A stretch of 64,000 bases of DNA. Source: Marsupella aquatica. Lineage: Eukaryota > Marchantiophyta. A program made the translations under genes and the position numbers. The notes beneath the pieces were generated by a model. That model did no database searches, had not been told where the DNA came from, and was given only the letters and a program-made list of their open reading frames with translations. Every line of letters begins with the position of its first letter. Positions within the stretch are counted from its first letter, which is position 1. Location of the stretch: the NCBI GenBank assembly GCA_973895155.1, contig OZ316891.1:5456001-5520000 (forward strand). Direction: 5' to 3'. Below are positions 12,048-24,172 of this stretch, piece by piece.

Positions 12048-15000
12048 AATGAATTTAAGTACTCTAACTAGCTCAATTTCAGTAGGTAGTAGTATTAATT
12101 ATACCAGAGATTAGGCAGAATGACATGCCCACATGATATTAGATGAAATAAGCCAGAGAAATTTACTCGAACGAAACTAAACAATACATCTACTGGGCAG
12201 AACCTGGCTTAGTTTCGAGATGGAGGCTTCCAGCTTCAGAAGTTGCTGAAAAAAACTAAACGGGACCGATTTTTACAGGGTGGTGGAGCGCTTACATAAT
12301 CCACGTCGTTAATTGGTCGGCGGTTCGTTCCAGAATATAATTGTACCTAGTGTTATTGAACTTTTCGACCGTATGAAATGTGAAATAAGAATTCTCGAAA
12401 CGCTGGATCTAGCAGTTTGTTATCCCGACCTATGGATTATCTGACCGTATAAGATTCGAAACTCCCTGATCAAGAAGGGGTTGCAAGTCAATCCCTGAGA
12501 AGTGAGCAGGGATCTCATCCTAACTTCATTTAGTCGTCCCTACTTAACTGGTCAAAAGAATATTGCTTATAAATGCAACCTTCTCTGACAACGTTAAGAA
12601 ATGACATAAATTGAATAAATTATAGAGTGCGATATTTGAACTTGTTCGGTTCAAAGACCAACGTCGTTAGGAGAATGCGTCGTGCGTCAAATCATACAAA
12701 GATGGCGCTTTGTGAAATCCCTCTTCTTCTAGTCAGCCTGCTGTACATTATTAGTATCGTGGCATAGTAGCTGTGGAACTCATATATATTCATTCATCTT
12801 CTCATTGAAACGTACCCTGAAATCGCTGCTGCAAGAACGCATCATTCTTTCGATTCAGACTACACAACAATTGATAAAGTACTGCGACGTGACTGGTAAG
12901 ACCTGGCTAAGTCAATCTTGACCTCCGGTACGTATTGAGCACTGAAAAAGCGTTTCCAATGAATGTTCAATGTACAACTAACGCTCGTTTTGAATAAATC
13001 GAATAAATAGCGCAATTGCACATCAACCTTCTGTCTAATCGAAAATGCCACGCTTGTGCTGGGGATGAGGAAAGATCCATTCCCAATGTGACATGTATTC
13101 ATGTCTGCTTGTTCGCCCTGCTCATAAAGTCTAGTAGTAAGAGCCTGGAGCTAGCTTGTTTAGAATGTGAAATAATGCCCAAAATCTTGAAGACCTACGT
13201 GTCACCTTGGAGATTCAGCTTATTGCAGCTTGGAGAATCAGTGAAAACATTCTTATGACAGAGGACAGTTGATAGCTTTATCCACCATCCTTTCAATCAC
13301 AAGTCAGCATATGTTTGAGTGCCGACATTCGCAGGCCATCAGGGAACACAATTTATTCCTACTTTTCAAGAGAAATGTGGAGTTTACACAAGCGAGGAGA
13401 GCTGGTGATGATAATCAAGAATTTGGTGACATGGCGATTATTAGGGCACACCAAACTGTAGGTAATAGGGCTCGGAAAACCACCAAATTGGGTTCAGTGA
13501 CAGTATCAGATCGAGAAGCAAGAGATCCGATTCCTTTCAAGTCATGCATTCTGACCTAGCTCGAGGGAGAGGTTTTATCAACTTTGCATTTCTACAGTTG
13601 ACAGAACGATGAAAACAGAGTATCTAGCTGGACACATTACATTCAGTGTCGTAGTTGAACACCGAATGGATACAGCCTTAAAGCGATTAAGTTTATATTT
13701 GATCCCCTCTCACGATAACTACATCAAAACAAAGCTAGGTGGAACCGGTTTGCAACACAATGCAAGCCTGGATCTTACTGTGTTACTGTGAATTGTTGTG
13801 TGAGGACGTGTCACGCAACAAGGATCTTACGGCCTTCCAAGAGTGCAACAAGGCAATCTATCATCCCAGTCGATACTCCAGGTACCATTTCCTCGTGTGG
13901 GTGTGGGAACATGCACGTTTCATCCGAGCTACAGGAGCCTTCACCTATGCTTTCGTTGAGTCCTCTGAGGCCAAAGTTTTCGGGACGCTCTCACCTTCGC
14001 CAATCTACCGAACATTTTCAATTCCATCACTTCTTCGAAGGGTTGGGGCATCTCCTTGCGATCACTCTCGCCATGACTACATCTGATATGACCGTCTCTC
14101 AGAGTGTCTTTGACAATTGATACTGACACTAATAACAGCCAAATTAGGATTCTGAGACAACGAAATTCCTTTTGGAGAGAAAGAAGTGTACATTGCGTAC
14201 AATATACCACTAGGTATACGATTAACGCATGGTACTTTTTGTTTGTTTGTTTATGAGGTGGACTGGTACCGTCTCTGTACTTTCGGAACCTCTAGCTGGT
14301 TACTTGGTTAGGCAAGGAGGTTGATGTACAGTTGAAACTGAGGAGTCATCATAGGCAATGAATGAGAGTTAGTTACGAAGTGCCCCCGGGGAAGTGCCAG
14401 CTAAAAGCACTGTCCTAATAAGACGGGGTCAAGAGCAGTAACACGCTCCCTACGAGGACCCGGTGATCCGTCTGATCAGTATGCGTTCCCCGTCAGCATC
14501 TTGTACGAGTTCAACCTCGCCAGCCAGAATGCCCCCCTGGCATGGCACGGAATGCAACTGACCGTCTACGGCCAATAGTAGGACTGACGACGTCAATCAC
14601 GGTGTGCCCAGCTGGAACGCGGTCCCGACGGTCTGCAGCTTCGTCTTCCACAGCTCGATCCGTTGGGACTCCTGTACCCACCATGTAAAAAACCATCCGA
14701 CAAGCAATTCACAGAGTTTTCAGGACATCTATCTGGAAATTGGCAAATTGGCAAAATTTATTCTGGATGTTCATTGACTCTATCACAAGTAAGTTTCCCC
14801 CCTGCCAAATTATTTGATAAAAAACATGTGAGTTGCACAGATAATATATACTATCATCACTTAGTCATCTGTACAAAAGCTTAATTGCTAGATTCAATTG
14901 CACCACAGTCAAGAGAAGAAACAAGCTGAGACCCTCATGGATCCAAATCTGAAGGTAGGTTCCTCCAAAACCTATCTGTACCCACCAGCATCCCTGATAC

Positions 15001-18000
15001 CTACCTTCTGAGGTAATCGTTCTTTTGAGCTATCTCCAATGACAACCCCTGAGATTTTATAAAGAGGCGCAAATTTTTTCATATCAAGGGTCCAATCGAT
15101 TCGAGATTTGCATGACTTGTATTCGAACTCACTCAATCAACGCATTGAACGATGCACTTTCCACAGAGTTGTGACCTGGAATGTAAGGGCAATTAGAAGA
15201 CCCCAGACAGAGTTGTGAATTACTATACTAAGTAATTATAAGTCCAGTTTATTCAATGAAGAACAAACTATGTCCAACTGTAGTTTGAAGAAAGTTCCTG
15301 ATCGATGTGTGACGGGCTATAGAACAGACAGTCCAGTTACTATGACCACAGGGTACTCGCAAGTAACTGCTAAGCGCTGCAGTGTAGTTCATAGGGTTTG
15401 GCCGTGGTTCCGTAGTAGTGTGGACCTGCTCAATTAACTAGCAGAATGGAACGGACGGAGATTCTAAGAGTCGGACAGGTCACGATCAACCGAGCTTTTA
15501 TGTGCAGGCCAACGGAGTCGCCTACACACGTGAGCTACCGTGCTCTCAAATTTCAGTGCCTGGCTTGGGCTACCATTGCCGTGGTCTCGGCATGTAATCA
15601 GAAACCATAGGAAGTACTTATCGAGAGCGTAGAATTGGATTCTGTCACGAAGTTGAAACATCACTTGCCGTATTGATTTCACGTATTGATGTCACAAATT
15701 AATAAATTTTTCGTAGTCTGGGAGGAAGTCATTGTGCCGCTTTGCTACTTGCTCAATCAATGGCTTACATTAATTACCATAAACAACCTCGTCTTGACAG
15801 CTACGTTGCAGTGAATTCATACGGTTATCACGGGAGGGCATTGAGAGTTTCTGTACGTGAGGGGCTGCGGAACCTATTGGAAACCGAATCGGCGCACCCA
15901 TCCTTTGAAGCTATTTTGCCAAGTAACAGGAATTTTACACTTCTCAATGATCAATCTATTGGTCTTCTCTTGAAGAAGAAGATATCTTGGTCGTCCAGAA
16001 TGGTCTCTGCAAGATCGATGAGCCTCCGCAAGCCCTTACGTATGTCGTTGGTTAAGTTTTTCGTTGTTCTGGGTTATTATCTGATCATCGCAGTCACCCA
16101 ATGGCATAACACAGCGGTGATGTGTTGAGTACTCCAATGCATGCAAGGACGTACATCACAGTGAAAATAGTGGAAGTACTGCAATCCCAGCAAAAGCTTA
16201 ATCAGGACCACCTCGATCGTCACGGTCGACATTGGAATTCTCTCTGTCGAATTCGACACAAAACACGGCTAGCTACGACGGACTCACATGTGTACTCTGC
16301 AAGAGTGTGAATTTGTACCGGATCTACATTAGCTCGATCGCCTTTTGTACTATAAGTTACTAACAGTAGAGGTCCGAGCATTCAATTCTGCATTCTACAC
16401 TACTACATCCTGTGGTGTGCAGTATGATCTCTGTGTTGGAGGTGCACAGCGATTCTCAATGAGCCAATGAGGGGTGTCCTGGTAGATTTGTTAGGTCTAC
16501 TCTACCCACCCTGAGAGAGAGGTAGTTTTACACGAGGTATTTGCTCGATCACCCCCAAAATGAAACTTGTTACTTGATGGACCCTCTATCACCAGTCCAG
16601 ATCTGAGATCGAGGTCCATCAATGGTCTAGATTGGGGAAAAATATTTAGGGGGTTGATTAAGCAAACTTTTTCCAGAAGGGGGTCTACTAAGCATATCTC
16701 TCGGGATAGTGGGCAATCCAATTAAGTCACTCTGTAGATGGGAGCATCGTGTTGTTAAGTAATGACTGCATCTCCACTGATTGCACAATATAATTATGGG
16801 AGAAAAATACATGCTTGTCTCCTTACAACAATTTTGATGTTAGTAGCAGTGCATGTCACGGGTAGAGATGACCTGACCACAATTTTTTTAGGGTTGGGAC
16901 ATACATTGTTACTAGGGTTTTTCAGTACTGGGCCATGCAGCTAGAGTGGGGTTCCACACCACTTTGGTCTGCTAGGACTTTTAAGGCATGTTCCATCAGC
17001 CCTCAAAGAGACTGTAGCCCAATATCAGCTCCAAGAATCTTGGGCAAGATATGAACCCATCTGTTACGTACTGTAGGGCAACCCTCAAGTCTCTGCCAGA
17101 GGTATTGTGTGATGAAAGTGTACATGAATTTTTGCTAGACAGTGAGGAGAGACTTAAATATTGATATAGTAGCAAGTGGTTCTTAAATAATGCCTAAGCT
17201 ATTGATTGTTGCTTCAGACTTCTGTATTTCTAGTGTATTCCTACACTACATATGGCCCCTCGTATGGGTAGCAAGTTTGCTAGCCAAAACGGGAGTTACT
17301 AAAACAATTACACTGACAAAAGTTATGAAATGAGATTCTGGCTAGCTAGGGAATAAGGTGGCTAAAGGGGTGTATATTTAGGGTTTTGTTCCTCCTATGA
17401 AGAAAAAGTAAGGTCATGCATGCTGAGTATTTTTTCCTCGTTGCAAGATATTTTCCTCTTTGCTCACACATTACAACTACCCCAGGTTTCTAATTAACCA
17501 TGGATGGGCAACAGAGCCTTAGTTCACTCTGTCACGCTAGCTAGCCTTCTATAACATGGGAAGGATTATTCATTAAAATTGTCACTTGGACCATACTTAT
17601 CACTATACCTGGCAGTTGTATGTGCAATGAGGACATACTTAATTAGTTGCCTAAGGGTGACTATACTAAGCTAGAATGCCATACATCGATCTAACTAAGG
17701 GTGACTACAACCTTAATTAAACCATTATTACTACCCTTTTCAAAAGCTTATCTGAGTGTTCACTTGATATCAATCTATATTTAATTCAAGACGATGACGT
17801 ACATGTTCACTTTTCATTAAATACAAGCAATCCCTGTACCACATGGGGCACCTTAGCTTTTGAATTATGAGTACTCTTAAAGCCCTCCACTCTTTTTAGT
17901 TAAAGCCAGGTTTAAATTTGTTCTCTCAAGAGTTTCTATTTGCATGGTACAATGTTCTTGCAGGTAGATGGAGTTCAGCAATGTTCAGAGAACTGCTCTC

Positions 18001-18637
18001 ACTGGACAAGCACTCTACTGCTTTCACAATTACAAACTATTTTTTCAGGAACAACTTATTAATGTTGGACACCAAAATTTCTAGAGGCCCTTATATGAGT
18101 CAGAGCATTGTCTTAAGAAAAGTATGCATCTTCCAATTGCCTGCCCTTGGGCTTTATGTTTGACTAGCTCAATGCCAGTGCATGCATTGCACAGTATTGT
18201 CAATAATAAGTGATTTTGAGCCAAAGTGTTGTCAACCTTCCAATTAACCTAAGTGATCTAGCCAGGCAGTTGGACGCTAGGGACAGAGTTCACGTGCCGA
18301 GTTAGCCTAGCAATTGAATTTCATATAGTGTGCAAGCTGCGGGGAGTGTGAAGGTTGTGGCTGGGCATGGAAAATGTGCACAGTGGCACCATTATTTACA
18401 TCTCATTGATGGCTACCTACAAAATTGTCAAAATAATCCAAAGCCAGGAAAGCTTCCCACCAGAATGACATTTTGTAAATAGATCTTTAGCAAGAGAGTG
18501 GGATTCATTGTTCATATGATGCTCCCATGGAAAAACTGTACCATTTATAGATTTGAACATATCTTGCATAGGCCCAAATGCAAAGCCACCCCTAGCACAT
18601 GGGCTAGCCTGCCTTATGAATAGGGAGAACTTCACTT
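12048..18637. other. Intergenic between XTH copy 1 and the repeat cluster
   Basis: Mostly AT-rich with no recognised gene. ORFs of 60-128 codons occur (13269-14120 +, 13941-14210 -, 15742-16128 +) but none shows a domain I know. A GC-rich patch at about 14385-14690 stands out and has protein-like readings on both strands, possibly a gene fragment. The 16.3-18.6 kb stretch shows no gene. Confidence 0.4.
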
Positions 18638-19370
18638 CTAAACCTGCCACCACTAACCCCAAATAAAGGGGAAGTTTCCAAGACTTCCCCTCTTTTTCCA
18701 CATTGTACTCATTCTTTCTCTCTATCATAGAGTTTGCTCCATTTCACCAAAAAGGTAGTTTTAAGGGTAGCTACTAGGGGTAACCTTTTTAATAGGCAGG
18801 TGTGGTTTAAACCACCACTCTCTACCAGGTTGGGGGAAGACAAAAAAGTGCACTTTATTACTTATTCACTCATTTCAGTAGTAACTTGGATTCATTCACC
18901 ATTTTTATTATCTTTTTCCTAGAATTGTGGAGCAAAGTCTAACCTAGAGGAGAGGAATGTGAAGAGGCAGAAATCTTGGACATATCTCCTTTGATATGGC
19001 CAGTGGTGGTTTAAGCCCTAAATTCAATAGCCATGACAAAAACCTGGTTTCACCCTAATTAATATTCTTTCCTGAATTTGTGGAGCAATATGGAACGGGA
19101 GAGAAGAAGAATGAGAGGAAAGTGAAAAAGGGAGAAGTCCTGAACACTTTCCCCTTTTATAAAGCTAGTGGCGGTTTAAATAGAAGTAGCTTCTAAATGG
19201 GCAGGTGTGGTTTAAACCGCCACTAGCCTCCACTAAAACGTGGTTACATAGATTTCACCAATTTATGTACTTTTTCCCAAAACTGTGGAGCAAAGTGTCA
19301 TGGCCAAGGAGAGGAATATGAAAAAGTAGAAGTTTGGGACACTCTTGCTTTTATATGGCCAGTGGAGAAC
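18638..19370. repeat. Fold-back repeat plus direct copies, with GGTTTAAACC cores
   Basis: A segment at 18638-18740 (AACCTGCCACCACT ... TTGCTCCAT) returns inverted at 18927-19014 (GTGGAGCAA ... CCAGTGGTGGTTTA), making a 377-bp fold-back unit. The GTGGAGCAA-to-GGCCAGTGG module repeats directly from 19080 and 19285. A self-complementary GGTTTAAACC sits at 18804-18813 and 19209-19218. A further inverted relative lies at about 31900-31980. This resembles a nested fold-back or MITE-type family; no coding sequence is seen. Confidence 0.6.
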
Positions 19371-19430
19371 CTAAACACTCCTTTGTTTTAAAGGGAAAAT
19401 TTGTGAAACCTCAGATAAAGGGAAGAGTCA

Positions 19431-19575
19431 GCCACAATAGTTGAACCCAAGACCTTTCAGTCTCTATTCAAGTGAACTAGCCACAATAGTTGAACCCGCC
19501 ACAATAGTTGAACCCAAGACCTTTGAGTCTCTATTCAAGTGAGCTACCAATCATGCCTATCTGGGCTGGACACTC
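19431..19575 (-). repeat. tRNA-derived SINE-like sequence, partly duplicated
   Basis: On the minus strand a copy reads GGTAGCTCACTTGAATAGAG, matching a Pol III A box, followed about 30 bases later by TTGGGTTCAACTATTGTGG, a weakened B box. This is the layout of a tRNA-derived SINE head. The segment is present in full at about 19498-19570, nearly in full at 19431-19488, and as a short piece between them. No complete tRNA fold or poly(A)/T tail was identified, so it is a fragment or an old copy. Confidence 0.45.
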
Positions 19576-19916
19576 CTCCTTTTATATGGCCAGTGTACCT
19601 CCTTTTATATGGCCAATGTACTTTTATATGGCCAGAGTTTACAGAAAAGTTGAACCTGGTTAGTTTAGAAGAGTGGAGACCATTTGTTCCTTATGCCAGA
19701 GTTTGCTGATAAGTTGAACCTGGTTAGTTTAGAAGAGTGGCAAGAACAAAAGCCGGTAATAACAGATTGTACATTATTTGAATTTCAACTTGAACTCCTT
19801 GGCGCTAATAAGAAAACAGACTCTCTGGTCCTCTCTCTTTTGCACATGTCGATCGACAATAGAACTGAGAGCACGCCAAGGTCTATGAATGCACCCAAGG
19901 TCTATGAATGTACCTC
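19571..19916. repeat. Cluster of short tandem duplications
   Basis: CTTTTATATGGCCA occurs three times at 19571-19633. A roughly 46-bp segment (GCCAGAGTTT ... TTTAGAAGAGTGG) occurs at about 19632 and 19695. A 19-bp unit AAGGTCTATGAATG(C/T)ACC is doubled at about 19878-19916. It extends the neighbouring repeat patchwork and no gene is seen. Confidence 0.7.
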
Positions 19917-19923
19917 CGAATAA

Positions 19924-21028
19924 AATCAATCCAGAGAAACTAATAAGTACGTCCGGCATGGATCCAACAATATTCCAATCGCCGTGAACTGGAGCGGTGG
20001 TAAGTGTGGTAACAGTATCGCGTACCCCACAAGAGACAGTACGTAAATACGTGATCTCGTGAGTGGTTCTCCACCATCGCCATCGCTTGCCTTCAATTCC
20101 AGTTTCCACAGTTCAAGCGAGTCAGTGTGGCCTACTTGCCTGTCGTATGATTGTGGTTGTTGTTATCATGACTCTCGCGATGGAGACTATGCGTAATTCT
20201 CCGCTCGTCGATGCTCATCAGCTCGGACTACTGCTACTTTTGTCCGTCTACAAATTTTCTTGTGGGCTCCTGACTCGTGAGCTACTACGATGTCAATTCA
20301 ATGTCAAGCCTTTGATCCGTCTGTTGCCGAATTAGTGAGCTCCTGGTCATTCAATAGGTGCTACACTCCCACCACCTTCCTTCTTGGCACGCGTTCTCCG
20401 CAGAGTATTTATTAGGGCGGACCTCGAGTTCAGTGGAGTGGAGTGGAGTGGAGTGGCTGCAATCAGTGTTCCTGGCAGCATTGGGCTCGATTGGCATTGC
20501 TCGTGCTCCGCCTAGCTTCCCTCTGATTGAGGGCATGAGGGCGGACTTGAGTTGGGCTGTCGACGCAATAGCTGCTGGGTGGGTTTGAGGAGGCTGCATG
20601 CATTGTTCGCTCCTCTCTGCTCGATCTCTTTGTCTTTCATGAGAACGAATGCGTTGATTCAGAAGCTCTTGAATGTGTGGAATTGAGGGATTAAGAGGCT
20701 AGGTAGCACTCTCTCTGCATGCCTTGCCTTAGAGCGGTCGCTGTTTGTCGATCGGTGGACACAGGAGGACGTCTATACGGTCATTGTCGAAAGCAGTGGC
20801 CCATTTCTTCGTCTTTCTTAGTACTGAAGGGGAAGTCTTTATTGAGTGGAAGCGCATCGCAGCTGTTGACATCGATTGACAAATCGACTTAATTTGAAGG
20901 CCGGAGGGTTTGGTACAGTCCGTCAATTCGTGAGGTGGGGGTGTGATCGAGCCGTAGCCATGTCTTTCTCGGCCCTCACATGCGCAATGAGTTGCAATAA
21001 TAACGAGGTGGGAGGTCGACAACAGGGC
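19924..21028. other. Upstream region of the second XTH
   Basis: Expected to hold the promoter and leader of XTH copy 2. A reading frame open upstream of 21029 contains earlier ATGs at 20960 and 20987; these would place extra residues before the signal peptide and are judged less likely starts. Confidence 0.4.
20433..20456. repeat. GTGGA microsatellite
   Basis: About 4.8 uninterrupted copies of the pentamer GTGGA, roughly 570 bases upstream of XTH copy 2. Confidence 0.9.
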
Positions 21029-23192
21029 ATGTGGCGGAGAACTTTGGGGCTCTACGCGCTTCTGATCGTCGTGTCCACCTGCCTCAACGCTGTCCACAGT
21101 TTCAAGCCTCCCAACGGACCGAGTCGTGGAACTTTCAGCCAGTACTTCGACGTCACATGGGCGCCTGACCATGTTCAGACGTCTAATGGTGATACTCAAG
21201 TTCAACTCACGCTCGACCAAGCGAATAGTGAGTTCAGTTCGAACCATTCGCAATTGTCGTACCTTCGAATTTGTTTCAGGACGATGGAAGGGTTTCGCCA
21301 TAGTATGGGTTCCATGTTTGGCTTCTTGCTGAACAACAGACAGTCCACTTGATTTCCCGAGAACATTTATTCATTCCCTCTCAAAATGGATGAAAGCAAA
21401 AACCTACCTCAAGATGATTGTGTGGCACTAAGACTCGCATCTCGGACTGTAGAGCTCCCGACTTTTATCTCGTCGGTCACCTCATGTTTTGCTTTCAGAT
21501 ATTATTTAAGTGATTTGGTGACCCTGTTGGCGCTCGAATATTAGGTGGGGGAAGTTTTGATGGCCCCTGCAGCAACGTCTTCTTTCTTTTCCGGATTCTT
21601 CTAGATTGAAATGCGTAGGTGTTTGCAATGGCAGGGATTCCACGTCCCCCAATGCCATTTCGAAGGTCTAATTTGCGTTTGTTTTCCATGTTCAGCATCG
21701 TCCTTCGCATCTAAAGGCAAGTACCTCTTTGGTTACCTCAGCACGGGCATCAAACTCGTTCCGAGTGACTCTGCTGGGACTGTAAGTGCGTATTACGTAA
21801 GTCTGCCAAACGACTTCCTTGGTTTGTCAGTTTTTTGACGCAATCCATCGATGAGGATCTCACAAATTGAATCCTCTCTTCGATTGATCATCGTGATCAT
21901 CTCTTTGCTAGCGTGAACATTATGATCTCTTCGACGAGTGTGTCGTAAACACCGTAGAAAGCATAACTCACAGTACTACACGGACGTTCTACGTTGAGTA
22001 ATGGTGATGTTGAAGTCAGTCTGCATGTCCAGGGAATCAATTCTTGTTTGCTCATCGCTTCCTTGAGAGACAGTGGCAATGACGAAATTTCACCCGGATT
22101 GTGCCTCAGCTAGCGTCAGACACTGGTAACAAGCGAGATGAGCTCGACTTCGAGTTTCTGGGGAATTCCAGTGGCGAGCCCTACATATTACAGACCAACA
22201 TTTTCGCTAATGGGATCGGGCGGCGGGAGCAGCGTATTTATCTCTGGTTTGACCCCTCGGCAGATTTCCATAAATATTCTGTGCTCTGGAACCAACAGCA
22301 GATTGTGTAAGTTCGCTTGACTTCAATTCCAGAGAACTTCAATTTCTAAGGATTTGTCTTATAATCTATCATCCATTTCTAGCTAATTGACCTCAGCGCT
22401 GGCCTCACAAATTCCCTTAGATTATTCTCATCGGAGGCGTCCCAGAGAAACGAATCTTTCCTCCCTGCAACATGTGCATCCCAACCAAGAAGGGTTCATC
22501 ATTACACCAGCATGGCATCTTGATGCAGAGTGTACATAGAAAACAGTTGTATAGTTCTAGCTGTCTGTTTTATCCCTTAGAAATTGACGCTCTACGTAAG
22601 GAATAAGACATCGAGTTGCTACTCTGGAGAAGCAAGGTGACATATCAGATTGGCATTGTTGTAGATCAGTGTATGTATGGTCCTCAGTAGGTCATGACTA
22701 AGGTAAATTGGCTTTCTTAAAGAGATTTCATTGCGCAGCCTTTTGAGATGAGCAGTGAGTGAAATTTGTTCCTAACGCCCAATATAATCTCATGGCAGGT
22801 TTTATGTGGACGATTATCCCATCCGAATCTTCCAGAACAAGGAGGCTGAGGGCATTGCCTTTCCAAAAGCTCAGCCCATGGGCATTTTCGCTAGTCTTTG
22901 GAACGGGGACAGTTGGGCAACGCAAGGAGGTGCTGTGAAGCTGAATTGGACATATGCCCCGTTTGTAGCATCCTTCGGAAACTTTGACATTCAAGCTTGT
23001 GAGGACACCTCAGGCTCCAATTGCGCTAAAGATGATGGCTGGTGGTCAGCAGCTGAATACCAGAGCTTGGGCCAGGCCGATGTCAGCAAACTTAAGTGGG
23101 TACAGCGGAACTACATGGTATATGACTACTGCACCGATACGCTCAGATATGCCCAGCCTCCTCCAGACTGTATCCGACTCTCAGGAACGTAA
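21029..23192 (+). CDS. XTH: Xyloglucan endotransglucosylase/hydrolase, GH16, copy 2
   Basis: Exons 21029-21227, 21696-21796, 22110-22306 and 22799-23192, 296 residues. I chose the ATG at 21029 because it opens directly onto a signal peptide ([19 protein letters not shown]) and gives a first exon of 199 bases, exactly as in the upstream paralogue; exon 2 is also 101 bases in both. The catalytic motif is [11 protein letters not shown] at 109-119, keeping E111, D113 and E115, but the residue before it is Arg where copy 1 and most XTHs have His. Glycosylation site N119-S-S follows. [29 protein letters not shown] and PPDC match the family. It is a secreted wall enzyme. With copy 1 it forms a same-strand pair about 9 kb apart, best read as a tandem duplication later filled with repeats. 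Confidence 0.93.
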
Positions 23193-23383
23193 AGAATCCT
23201 TCATACCGCTTAATTAGCTGATCTGCACTCATCAATTCTCAGTTTCTGAGCAATCGATGACCTGGCATCTCTTCTATATATTCTCAGGTGCTATTTGGCT
23301 AAACCCCTGAATGCACCTACTTAAACGTTAGCCCCAAAAAATGAGCCATCACTTTAAGTATGCAGTTAAAGTTTACCAGCAGA

Positions 23384-24052
23384 TCAGATCGACATGGTGT
23401 TGAAATCTTCTAGCTGCTTCAAATGGCATAATAAGCTGTTACAGTGCAAGCTTGAAATCAAGTGAGATTGATCACTGCGTGAGGCTGGGCCTATCACGCG
23501 ACTTATACCTGAGGTATCTTTATTAGTAAGTGGAACGGCCATCGTGGAAAAGCAATAAATTATGGAGCGACCATTGTCGCTGTAAATGGTACTTATCTCC
23601 TTTGAACTCATGGGAACTGTTGCCAATTTTGCTGGCAATTGGGTTGTCTCCTTGTTTTCTAGATTAATCCATAATGCATCGATTGACACTATTGTACTCG
23701 TGACGTAATTTTTCAATGTTTTATCTGGATTTTTCTTATGTCTAGAAGTTGTGGATCCAAGTTCTTTGGCATCTGTTGCTTGAGATTCGAAATCTTCGCT
23801 TCTAATCCAACTGTCTGCATGTAGTTCTACCAGTCTTTGCTGCATGTTCTGTATTGCCTTCGAATGTATTGTTTTAGTAGTAGAACTTGGCAACAGATGG
23901 AGCTCTACCCGATTCCACTGATTCATAAGCTGTTTAACTATCCCCTCACTACACCACAATTGTGATGTAGCTGTGACGTAATTATCACCCAATGAAGCTT
24001 TAGCAATCATGAATGGACCAGTGTGAGATCTTGTTGTAACGGAGAGGTCCAT
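23384..24052 (-). CDS. Unrecognised 222-codon ORF
   Basis: An uninterrupted ATG-to-stop frame in AT-rich DNA, longer than the neighbouring shadow ORFs. The predicted protein is hydrophilic, rich in Ser/Thr, without an obvious membrane segment or signal peptide, and contains GDNYVTATSQLWCSEG near its start. I recognise no family. A degraded second copy of that segment lies just upstream at about 24119-24172, so the sequence may come from a repetitive element or duplicated gene piece. It could be real, an exon, or a chance frame; it starts about 190 bases beyond the end of XTH copy 2 on the opposite strand. Confidence 0.3.
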   Translation of the reverse strand: MDLSVTTRSHTGPFMIAKASLGDNYVTATSQLWCSEGIVKQLMNQWNRVELHLLPSSTTKTIHSKAIQNMQQRLVELHADSWIRSEDFESQATDAKELGSTTSRHKKNPDKTLKNYVTSTIVSIDALWINLENKETTQLPAKLATVPMSSKEISTIYSDNGRSIIYCFSTMAVPLTNKDTSGISRVIGPASRSDQSHLISSLHCNSLLCHLKQLEDFNTMSI

Positions 24053-24118
24053 CAGTCATATCAGTGTCACTATCAAAATTCACTGCACGTGCTAAGCCTC
24101 CCAAGGCTATCCGCTCAC

Positions 24119-24172
24119 CAGCACCACAATTGTGATAAATTTTTGACGTAATATTCACCCGATAGAAGCTCT
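24119..24172 (-). repeat. Degenerate partial duplicate of the 23384-24052 ORF
   Basis: CACCACAATTGTGAT ... GACGTAAT ... TCACCC ... GAAGCT at 24119-24172 matches about 23947-24000. Read on the minus strand, both give a similar peptide (ASLGDNYVTATSQLWC against a frame-broken ASIG..YYVKNLSQLWC). Confidence 0.55.

Noticed and set aside
20876-21028. Upstream ATGs (20960, 20987) as starts for XTH copy 2
   Set aside because: They would bury the signal peptide, and the 21029 start gives the same exon 1 length as the paralogue.
20729-21301. 190-codon minus-strand ORF
   Set aside because: Lies antisense over exon 1 of XTH copy 2 and its leader; no domain of its own.
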